DNA of 9,917 nucleotides. Origin: Sphingomonadales bacterium (GTDB lineage Bacteria; Pseudomonadota; Alphaproteobacteria; Sphingomonadales; Sphingomonadaceae). Position 1 is the stretch's first letter. Each line of letters begins with the position of its first letter. The notes below the pieces were generated by a model that did not search any database, had not been told where the DNA came from, and was given only the letters and a program-made list of their open reading frames with translations. Both the position numbers and the translations under genes were made by a program. Location: NCBI GenBank assembly GCA_027489295.1, contig JAIYAA010000327.1, forward strand, positions 1 to 9,917, written 5' to 3'. Below, piece by piece: positions 1 through 5,868 of this stretch.

Positions 1-1106
1 ACGACATGGAAGGTGACGACGATGCCGATCGCGCGGGGCAGGGCGATCCGCCCGCGTGCCGCGCGTACCAGTACCCGCTCGATCGCCAGCCAGCCGCCGT
101 GCAGCGCGCCCCACAACAGGAAGGTCCAGTTGGCGCCGTGCCACAGCCCGCCGAGCAGCATCGTCAGGAACAGGTTGAGATAGGTCCGAACGCGCCCCTT
201 CCGGCTGCCGCCGAGCGGGATGTAGAGATAGTCGCGCAGCCAGCTCGACAGGCTGATGTGCCAGCGCCGCCAAAAGTCCTGCAGCGAGGCGGCGCGATAG
301 GGCTGGTCGAAATTGCGCGGGAAGCGGTAGCCGAGCAGCAGCGCCAGGCCGATCGCCATGTCCGAATAGGCCGAAAAGTCGCAGTAGATCTGCACCGCAT
401 AGCCATAGGCGCCGAACAGCAAGTCGAGGCTCGATCGGTGCAGCGGATCGCGGAAGGCGGGGTCGACCAGCGCGGTCGCCAGCTCGGAGGCGACCACGAC
501 CTTCTTGAACATGCCCCACAGGATCAGCAGCAGCGCCGCTGCCACGGCCCCGCGCTCCAGCTTTGGCGCGGTCCGGAACTGCGGAAGCAGGTCCGATCCG
601 CGCACGATCGGCCCGGCGACCAGATGCGGGAAGAACGACATCAGCAGCGTCAGGTCGAGCCAGCCCGCCGGCGCGATCCGCCGCTGCTGCACGTCGACCA
701 GATACGACACGGCCTGGAAGGTGAAGAACGATACGCCGACCGGCAGGAACACCTGCAGCAGCGGCACGTCACGACCGAAGCCGAGCGCCAGCAGCAATGC
801 ATCGAGCTGCTCGAGGAAGAAGCCGGCATATTTGAAATAGGCGAGCACGGCGAGGTTCAGCACGACGCCAAGCGCGACCAGCACGCGCCCGCGCGTCGGC
901 ATCGCCGCGATGCCGCGCGCGAGCAGCCAGTTGCCGCTCGCCGAGAGGAACAGCAGCAGCACGAAGCGCCCGTCCCAGGCGCCGTAGAAGCACCAGCTCG
1001 CCATCAGCAGGGCGATCTTGCGCCACTCGTTCGAGCCGTTGAGCGCCCAGGCAATCGCATAGACCGCCAGAAAGAAGAGCCCGAAGCTCAGCGTGGGGAA
1101 CTGCAT
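1..1106 (-). CDS. MBOAT-family membrane O-acyltransferase, AlgI-like (3' end cut by window)
   Basis: Polytopic inner-membrane acyltransferase of the MBOAT family (AlgI, PatA, DltB relatives). The family passes an acyl group, usually acetyl, from a cytoplasmic donor across the membrane to a periplasmic partner that modifies a polysaccharide or peptidoglycan. The 368 visible residues start MQFPTLSFGLFF and are strongly hydrophobic with many membrane segments. Diagnostic MBOAT motifs are WRRWH at about 279-283, followed by a DYLYIPLGG segment, then LWHGANW with His323 and a second His at 336. His323 falls almost exactly where AlgI has its catalytic His322. The ATG lies 5 bp after the stop of the upstream SGNH gene, with a short AAGG just before it, so the gene is probably translated from the same transcript. 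The last roughly 100 residues expected for an AlgI-type protein lie outside the window. The family call is secure; the acyl group and the acceptor glycan are unknown. Confidence 0.92.
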   Translation of the reverse strand, partial: MQFPTLSFGLFFLAVYAIAWALNGSNEWRKIALLMASWCFYGAWDGRFVLLLFLSASGNWLLARGIAAMPTRGRVLVALGVVLNLAVLAYFKYAGFFLEQLDALLLALGFGRDVPLLQVFLPVGVSFFTFQAVSYLVDVQQRRIAPAGWLDLTLLMSFFPHLVAGPIVRGSDLLPQFRTAPKLERGAVAAALLLILWGMFKKVVVASELATALVDPAFRDPLHRSSLDLLFGAYGYAVQIYCDFSAYSDMAIGLALLLGYRFPRNFDQPYRAASLQDFWRRWHISLSSWLRDYLYIPLGGSRKGRVRTYLNLFLTMLLGGLWHGANWTFLLWGALHGGWLAIERVLVRAARGRIALPRAIGIVVTFHV

Positions 1107-1111
1107 CGGCC

Positions 1112-2353
1112 TTAGCGGACGGTCTGGGGAACGGCGCCGGTCGTCGCCATCGCGGCTTCCAGATCGGCTTCGAGCCAGCCAGCGATCCGCGCCGCGCCGG
1201 GGCTGGTGAAATGCACGCGGTCGCCACGCATCAGCGGCGGCACCTGCGTCGCCCAATCGGTGGCGGTGCACCGCCCGCCCATGCGCTGCGACCAGTCCCA
1301 ATAGGCGAAACCAAGCTGGTGCGCGCGCGCCCGCTGAATCGACTGGACGGTGGCAAGCGCCGCGGTCGGCAGCCAGTCGCCCTCGCCGCAGGAAAGCGAC
1401 GTGCCCGCTGCACCCGCCTGGAGCGACGGCAGCTTCGTGGCGGAATCCGGCGCACCGATCAGCAGCATCGGTACGCCCGGCGCGAGACGCTGGAGGCGCC
1501 GCAGGCTGGCTTGCAGCTGCAGGTCATAGCCCGCCGCAGTGAAGCGCGGGTAGAAGGCCTCGTTGGTGCCGAAGGCGACGACGATCAGGTCGGGGCGGTA
1601 TTCGGCAAGCTCGCGCGCCACCACGGCATCGTCGGTGCGATCGTAATGCAGGAGCTGCGCGCCGACCGTGCCGAGATTGGAGAGCGTCACCCCGCCGGCA
1701 CTGGTCTCGGTGGACCATGAGGTGAGGGTGACGGGCCCCAATATGACGGCCACGCTGGCGCTGGTGGCGGGCACGGGGCTGGCCAGCGTGGTGCAGTCGC
1801 TGCCCGCTACCGGGGCAGTGAGCGACCATGATTTCTGCACCCCGCCGATCGCCAGCGATACCGAACCCGCGCCCGGCCCGGTCAGCGCGCAGACGGTGAA
1901 GCGGTCGAAGCCCAGCTCGGACCGATCGGCGCGCAGGCCGATGGTGGACCCGGCCAGCGGCGTCGAGAGCGTATAGCCGGTCAGCCCGAGCGGACCGCTA
2001 CCAGGATGCCAGGCAGCGCCGAAGATGCCGCTGGTCCCCCAGGGTCCGGCCTGGGTCGCGGTGATGTCGCGGGTGAGATAGCCGGCATAGGGTCGCCCGG
2101 GCGGCAGCACGCCGCGTCCGCCGCGGCCGAAGCGCGCCTGGAGCAGCGTCCGCCAGCTGCCGGTCACCTGATCGGCGGCGGTGTGGCTGTCGCCGATCTG
2201 GACGATCCGCACGGTGTGACCGTTGCGGCGCGCGTCGGCGAGCTTGGCGAACACCGGTGCGAGCCGATCGGCATCGCAAAGCGCCTGTGTGCAGGGCGCA
2301 GGCGCGGCAGGCGCAGCGACCTGGAGCATCGCTGCAATCAGGGCGCCGATCAC
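1112..2353 (-). CDS. Secreted SGNH/GDSL-fold hydrolase or O-acetyltransferase
   Basis: Protein of 413 residues with an SGNH esterase/acetyltransferase core. Block I is IGDSH with the nucleophile Ser56, block III is GTNE with Asn264, and block V is DRVH with Asp378 and His381, so the catalytic set is complete. Between blocks I and III lies a long Gly/Ser/Thr-rich segment (about 115-230) that looks like an inserted beta-rich domain, possibly glycan binding. The N-terminus is a short hydrophobic Ala-rich segment ending near APAPC at 18-21. It resembles a signal peptide but lacks basic residues at the front. The start is GTG and overlaps the upstream gene's TGA as GTGA; Met9 (ATG at 2329) is an alternative. 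Four cysteines or more in the mature part fit an oxidising compartment. Sitting between a DUF459 SGNH protein and an MBOAT protein, it probably transfers acetyl from the MBOAT protein to a glycan or removes it. The direction of the reaction cannot be told from sequence. Confidence 0.85.
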   Translation of the reverse strand: MIGALIAAMLQVAAPAAPAPCTQALCDADRLAPVFAKLADARRNGHTVRIVQIGDSHTAADQVTGSWRTLLQARFGRGGRGVLPPGRPYAGYLTRDITATQAGPWGTSGIFGAAWHPGSGPLGLTGYTLSTPLAGSTIGLRADRSELGFDRFTVCALTGPGAGSVSLAIGGVQKSWSLTAPVAGSDCTTLASPVPATSASVAVILGPVTLTSWSTETSAGGVTLSNLGTVGAQLLHYDRTDDAVVARELAEYRPDLIVVAFGTNEAFYPRFTAAGYDLQLQASLRRLQRLAPGVPMLLIGAPDSATKLPSLQAGAAGTSLSCGEGDWLPTAALATVQSIQRARAHQLGFAYWDWSQRMGGRCTATDWATQVPPLMRGDRVHFTSPGAARIAGWLEADLEAAMATTGAVPQTVR

Positions 2354-3294
2354 TTGGCAGCAGCCTCGGTCGTGCCCTCGCGGCGCATCCGCTGCGCCAG
2401 CGTCTCGATCCGCGTCGCAAGCGGCGCGGTAATCCGCTGATAGCCGACGCCCAGCATGTGCAGACCGTCACCGGTGCGCACCAGCTTGCGTGCGCCGGTC
2501 TTTTCGTCGGGAAGATAGGCGGCATAGCGCCCCTGTTCGTCGACCGAACGCGGCCGCGTCTCGAGGAAGGGCACGCCCAGCGCCCGCATATGCTCGGCAT
2601 AGAAGGCGTTCATTGCCTGGATCGAGCCATCGAGCGTGGGATCGCGCATCGCCGGTAGCCCCAGCCAGTACACGCTGGCCCCGGTCGAGCGCGCGACGGC
2701 GACGAACCGATCGATCCGCTCGCCGACCACGCGCTTCCAGCCTTCGCTCAGCAACGGCTGCTCGTGGCCGGCGTCGTAGAAGGGGACGGCATCGTTCGCA
2801 CCGAAGCAGATCACCGCGACGTCGACCGGATCGGCGGCGAGCTGCTCGCGGGCCCGCGCTTCCAGGTTCAGGCGATGATATTGGGTGAACCCGGTCGCCT
2901 CCTTGGCGAAGCGGAGTACCTCGAACCCGGACTCGCGCGGCAGCTGGTGGTCGAGCGCTTCCCACACGCCAACGCCGAAGCTGTCACCGAACACGCCCAC
3001 GCGGACCTTGCCGGTCTGGCGGACGCGGGCGATCGCGACAGCGCTGGCCGCGTCGTCGCGCACCGGTGCAGGCGCAGGCGCCACCGCTACGGCCTGCGTC
3101 GGGATCGACATGGCAACCGGCGCCGGTACGGCAGCGATGGGGCGATGAAGATCGAACGAAAGCCCCACGCCAAGTCCGGCCGCGAAGCCGACGACCAGGA
3201 CGGCACTCCGATCCAGCGACAGCCGAACCCAGCCGAACCGCCGCCTGCGCTTCGGTGACCTCGGGTCATGGGACGCACCTGCGCCCTCGCGCAT
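2350..3294 (-). CDS. DUF459-type SGNH protein, single-pass membrane anchored
   Basis: Protein of 314 residues counted from the ATG at 3294. A basic N-terminus with KRRRR at 14-19 precedes one hydrophobic segment (about 30-47, AVLVVGFAAGLGVGLSF). An Ala/Pro/Val-rich linker (about 53-78) follows, then an SGNH domain predicted to be periplasmic. Catalytic blocks are FGDSF with Ser105, FGAND with Asn167 and Asp168, and DGLHM with Asp276 and His279, giving a complete triad. This block pattern and the alphaproteobacterial setting match the DUF459 family. The ATG was chosen because GGGAG lies 4 bp upstream; an in-frame GTG at 3333 would add 13 residues and has a weaker GGGA upstream, so the start is uncertain. 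Its TGA overlaps the GTG start of the next gene, implying coupled translation. As the first gene of the acylation operon it is likely the periplasmic partner that hands the acyl group onward. The substrate is unknown. Confidence 0.83.
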   Translation of the reverse strand: MREGAGASHDPRSPKRRRRFGWVRLSLDRSAVLVVGFAAGLGVGLSFDLHRPIAAVPAPVAMSIPTQAVAVAPAPAPVRDDAASAVAIARVRQTGKVRVGVFGDSFGVGVWEALDHQLPRESGFEVLRFAKEATGFTQYHRLNLEARAREQLAADPVDVAVICFGANDAVPFYDAGHEQPLLSEGWKRVVGERIDRFVAVARSTGASVYWLGLPAMRDPTLDGSIQAMNAFYAEHMRALGVPFLETRPRSVDEQGRYAAYLPDEKTGARKLVRTGDGLHMLGVGYQRITAPLATRIETLAQRMRREGTTEAAAK

Positions 3295-3540
3295 GTCGCT
3301 CCCGGCCTCGTCATGGAGGGAAAGAAATCTCACCGCACGTCCCGCTCGTCATGGCAACGACGACGGCCTTCGCCCCGGTGGCGAGGCGACGGCCCTTCGT
3401 TTCCGATGTCCCCTGTTCCGGCCAGGCCGCGGTGGATACCGCTTTTCTGTCCGTATCTTGGATGTGCAACTGCGCGCAGAGAAAGTCGAGAGTGGGGACC
3501 GCAAAAAAGCGGGACAGGCGCTCACATCGGCGCGGTGGGT

Positions 3541-3552
3541 TTCCCGCGGGAA
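3541..3552. promoter_or_regulatory. Perfect 12-bp palindrome, possible operator
   Basis: TTCCCGCGGGAA reads identically on both strands. It sits at the GC-to-AT transition of the gap, about 210-250 bp upstream of the possible starts of the minus-strand acylation operon. A dimeric repressor site is plausible, but a 12-bp palindrome in 600 bp is not rare enough to exclude chance, and I do not recognise it as a known regulator's box. Confidence 0.25.
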
Positions 3553-3739
3553 TTACCATCCGATATCGCTCGAAGTAATATCCAAATCCGATCTAGCACC
3601 GAAACGGATGCGCGGATGTCGAACGTCCAGCCGTTCCAAATTGCTGCAATGTCAGTTGACCGATTGACAAACAGGCTTCGACCATTTCGATCAGATCGAA
3701 CATTGCGTTATATCAATATACCGCACCCGATTCTTTACG

Positions 3740-3767
3740 TTGACTCCAACGTCTTTCAATATAGGAT
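3740..3767 (+). promoter_or_regulatory. Candidate sigma70-type promoter for the plus-strand operon
   Basis: TTGACT (3740-3745) is separated by 16 bp from TAGGAT (3762-3767), a reasonable -35/-10 pair inside the AT-richer part of the gap. It would leave a leader of about 165 nt before the cytochrome-like gene. A second TTGACA at 3664 has no good -10 partner. The call rests on consensus matching only. Confidence 0.35.
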
Positions 3768-3793
3768 CGCCTATCGCAGATGATATCCTATAT
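3759..3793. repeat. 9-bp perfect inverted repeat overlapping the candidate -10
   Basis: ATATAGGAT (3759-3767) is the exact reverse complement of ATCCTATAT (3785-3793), with a 17-bp spacer. The left arm contains the proposed -10 hexamer. Inside it, ATAGG (3761-3765) can also pair with the nearer CCTAT (3770-3774), so two pairings compete. Immediately to the right, GATATC occurs twice (3782-3787 and 3796-3801), forming a second, imperfect dyad. The placement suits an operator, but no regulator gene is present in the window. Confidence 0.4.
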
Positions 3794-3818
3794 GAGATAT
3801 CCGGCGCAAACGATTAGC

Positions 3819-3833
3819 GCCACAGCATGTAGT
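3819..3833 (+). repeat. Imperfect direct repeat, copy 1
   Basis: GCCACAGCATGTAGT matches the later copy at 3900-3914 (GCCACAGCGTGCAGT) at 13 of 15 positions; the copies start 81 bp apart. Both lie in the probable leader of the plus-strand operon. They may be paired regulator sites or chance similarity. Confidence 0.25.
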
Positions 3834-3899
3834 TAGATGTTGTGAAGACACGCGTAATGTGCGCCAGCGGTGATGCTTTGTCGCAGGCGTAAAAGCCAT

Positions 3900-3914
3900 G
3901 CCACAGCGTGCAGT
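3900..3914 (+). repeat. Imperfect direct repeat, copy 2
   Basis: GCCACAGCGTGCAGT, 13 of 15 identical to copy 1 at 3819-3833. This copy ends 25 bp before the proposed ATG of the cytochrome-like gene, so a protein or RNA bound here could affect translation as well as transcription. Confidence 0.25.
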
Positions 3915-3939
3915 ACATCTAGGTTCCGGATAGGGGGAA

Positions 3940-5355
3940 ATGCCGGTGCAAAAGTTGGTACTCGTCTGCGCATCAGGCGCATTGCTACTTGGTGTCACCT
4001 ATCGCCATCCTGCAACGGCCAGCGACCCTGTCGACGGGGGCAGGGGAACCGCGGCGGCTGATGCGGCAGGAGACGCGGCTGTCCCGCCGATCAACCCGGT
4101 CGTGACCAATTGCAACACCACCCTGCCGCCAGCCCCTGCGAAGGTCACGCCACAAATGGCGCGCAGCGGGCTGCCTTGCGCGCTCGCCTTCAGCGGCAAG
4201 GCGTCGCTGGAGACGCTTCAGCAGGCGTTCGACTTCAACAGCTGGCTGACGTTCGTCGCGCTCAACACGCCCGCGACGACGCCCGGCGATGCGCCGGCGC
4301 CGTGGGAAGGCTGGCAGGACATTTTCAGCCTGATGCTGCCGGACGGGGCGCCGCCGCCGGCCTTCGGCACCGCGCTGCCACCGCCCGCCATCTGCAAGGG
4401 GGCAGGTGCCGGTACCCGCGTGCTGCGGATGATCAGCAAGACGCCGATCACCCCGACGATCAGCGTCGCGGGGCAGCCGCTCAATACCGGACCGCTGATC
4501 GACCAGAACGGCCGCTATGTCCGCTACCAGATCCTCGTGAACCGGCCGATGTACGACTATATCGTGCAGAACGGGCTCTACAGCAAAGCCGGGCAGCAGA
4601 AGTTCACCTCGCCGATCCGCTTTCCCGTCGGCGCGACGACCAGCGGGACGACCGGCACGATCGGCGCCATCGTCGTGAAGGCGGCCTGGAAGGTGCTGGA
4701 TCCAAAGGACCCGAACGACCAGGCGGCAAACTTCCATGTCACCCGCGCCTATGTGTACACGCCCGCCTCGTCCGGTGTGGCGGAAAGCTGCCGGGTCGAA
4801 AAGCTGGGCCTGGTCGGGCTGCACATCGTCCACAAGACGCAGGACGAGCCGCAATGGATCTGGTCGACCTTCGAACATGTCCGCAACGTGCCGCTGTCGG
4901 TGCAGGTTGGCAGCGGCACTACCGATCCGCACTATAATTTCTTCAACCCCAAGTGCAGCGCGTCGGCCTGCAAGGTGAACCAGCAGCCGCCCCAGCCCTG
5001 GGATCCCGCGGCCCCTCCGGGCAGCTTCCGCAGCCAGATCGTGCGCACGACCCGCTATCCGGACATCGCAACCAGCAGCGCCGGCCTGTGGAACGCCCAG
5101 TTCCGGCCGGCGCTGAAGGGCTCGGTCTGGCAGAACTACCAGCTGATCACGACCCAGTGGCCGACCGACGCGACCAACAAGACCGATCCGAACGGCGTGC
5201 CGTTTCCGGTCTTCGCCGCCAACGCGACGATGGAAACCTATGTCCAGGGCAACGTGCCCCAGGCCTCGTCGAGCTGCATGGCCTGCCACGGCAATGCCAC
5301 CAGCGCGGCCGGACGCGAGTCCGACTTCAGCTTCGTTCTCGAAAAAGCGCACTAA
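3940..5355 (+). CDS. Exported cytochrome-c-like protein with one C-terminal heme motif
   Basis: Protein of 471 residues beginning with a signal peptide (basic MPVQK, hydrophobic 6-20, cleavage probably after ATA near 25-27), so it is periplasmic. The only heme-c attachment motif is CMACH at 446-450, close to the C-terminus. No Met follows it, so the sixth iron ligand must come from upstream or be absent. The large N-terminal part is not a standard cytochrome fold. It carries conserved-looking stretches such as GLVGLHIVHKT (290-300), WIWSTFEHV (306-314) and a METY segment before the heme motif, which I recognise only as a family of cytochrome c family proteins. First gene of the dehydrogenase operon, it is the likely electron acceptor for the flavoenzyme downstream. 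AGGGGG lies only about 2 nt before the ATG; an in-frame GTG at 3946 has better spacing and may be the real start. Confidence 0.8.
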   Translation: MPVQKLVLVCASGALLLGVTYRHPATASDPVDGGRGTAAADAAGDAAVPPINPVVTNCNTTLPPAPAKVTPQMARSGLPCALAFSGKASLETLQQAFDFNSWLTFVALNTPATTPGDAPAPWEGWQDIFSLMLPDGAPPPAFGTALPPPAICKGAGAGTRVLRMISKTPITPTISVAGQPLNTGPLIDQNGRYVRYQILVNRPMYDYIVQNGLYSKAGQQKFTSPIRFPVGATTSGTTGTIGAIVVKAAWKVLDPKDPNDQAANFHVTRAYVYTPASSGVAESCRVEKLGLVGLHIVHKTQDEPQWIWSTFEHVRNVPLSVQVGSGTTDPHYNFFNPKCSASACKVNQQPPQPWDPAAPPGSFRSQIVRTTRYPDIATSSAGLWNAQFRPALKGSVWQNYQLITTQWPTDATNKTDPNGVPFPVFAANATMETYVQGNVPQASSSCMACHGNATSAAGRESDFSFVLEKAH

Positions 5356-5368
5356 GGAATCCCGCGAC

Positions 5369-5866
5369 ATGGCTGATCCCGATCCGCTCGACGATTTCGT
5401 CGCGCTATCCGCGCTGCTGACCGGCATCGCGGCGGACAAGCTCCACCCCGAACTCGACGTCTATCAGATGGCCGAGGACTATCTTGCCTATGCCACCGCC
5501 AAGGGTGGGGGGGCATTCCAGCAATTGATCGCGCTCTACAGCGCAAACAAGGCCCAGCCGCCCGCCGCAATCGCCGCGCTGATCTTCGCCGATCAGGCCA
5601 GCGACCTCGCCTATATGGCCAAGGCAGTCATCCTGATGTGGTATCTCGGCGCCTGGTATGATCCCGCCGGGCTGCGCAGCTATTACCAGGCGGCGGCACA
5701 GGGGCAGCATCCCTTCGCCAGCTCGGTCGTGATCTCCAGCAAGGCCTATACCCAGGGCTGGGCGTGGCGGGTCGGGCAGACGCATCCCATGGGCTACAGC
5801 GACTGGCGCTTCGGCTATTGGAACACGCCGCCCCAGCCGCTCGGCGATTTCATCGGGGGGAACTGA
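5369..5866 (+). CDS. Small subunit of FAD-dependent sugar/alcohol dehydrogenase (FAD-SLDH type)
   Basis: Protein of 165 residues resembling the small subunits of membrane-bound sorbitol and fructose dehydrogenases (Pfam FAD-SLDH). These subunits help fold and export the FAD-containing large subunit. Family features are SALLTGI near 14-20, LMWYLGAWYD at about 89-98, and the C-terminal block SSKAYTQGWAW...HPMGY followed by FGYWNTPP (123-155). In described complexes this subunit usually begins with a Tat signal that exports the flavoprotein. Here the protein opens directly with MADPDPLDDF, and no twin-arginine segment exists in any upstream extension. The ATG is 13 bp after the cytochrome-like gene with AAGGA about 10 nt upstream. 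A longer in-frame ATG at 5240 would read through the previous gene's C-terminus and is unlikely. Only 2 bp separate it from the GMC gene, supporting a complex of the two products. Confidence 0.82.
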   Translation: MADPDPLDDFVALSALLTGIAADKLHPELDVYQMAEDYLAYATAKGGGAFQQLIALYSANKAQPPAAIAALIFADQASDLAYMAKAVILMWYLGAWYDPAGLRSYYQAAAQGQHPFASSVVISSKAYTQGWAWRVGQTHPMGYSDWRFGYWNTPPQPLGDFIGGN

Positions 5867-5868
5867 TC

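Larger units (their letters stand above)
3334..3939. other. Divergent intergenic region between acylation and dehydrogenase operons
   Basis: No convincing gene was found here on either strand; the few open frames give low-complexity or arbitrary products. The left part (to about 3555) keeps the high G+C of the coding DNA. The right part (about 3555-3930) is clearly richer in A and T, with ATATC, AATATA and TATATC words, as expected of promoter and operator DNA. GATATC occurs three times (3562, 3782 and 3796). Both flanking operons must start within or next to this stretch. I could not find a good -35/-10 pair for the minus-strand operon. Separate entries list the palindrome, promoter, inverted repeat and direct repeats. 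Confidence 0.7.

Noticed and set aside
6..1115. Long plus-strand open frame of 369 codons opposite the MBOAT gene
   Set aside because: Its product is a low-complexity Gln/Arg/Glu/Pro-rich chain with no family features, while the minus strand reads as a clean MBOAT protein. It is a shadow of high-GC coding.
3494..3516. CCGC-A6-GCGG stem as a transcription terminator
   Set aside because: The stem is only 4 bp and the A/T run is in the loop rather than after the stem.
3334..3939. EcfG-type (GGAAC-N16/17-CGTT) stress promoter in the divergent gap
   Set aside because: GGAAC-like words occur on both strands but none has CGTT at the required spacing.
5240..5368. Upstream start extending the FAD-SLDH subunit, checked for a Tat signal
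   Set aside because: The extension overlaps the coding end of the cytochrome-like gene and has no twin-arginine plus hydrophobic segment; ATG at 5369 with AAGGA fits better.
3985..5439. Minus-strand open frame of 484 codons opposite the cytochrome-like gene
   Set aside because: Arg/Ala/Gly-rich product without recognisable domains; it lies opposite the cytochrome-like gene with its signal peptide and heme motif.
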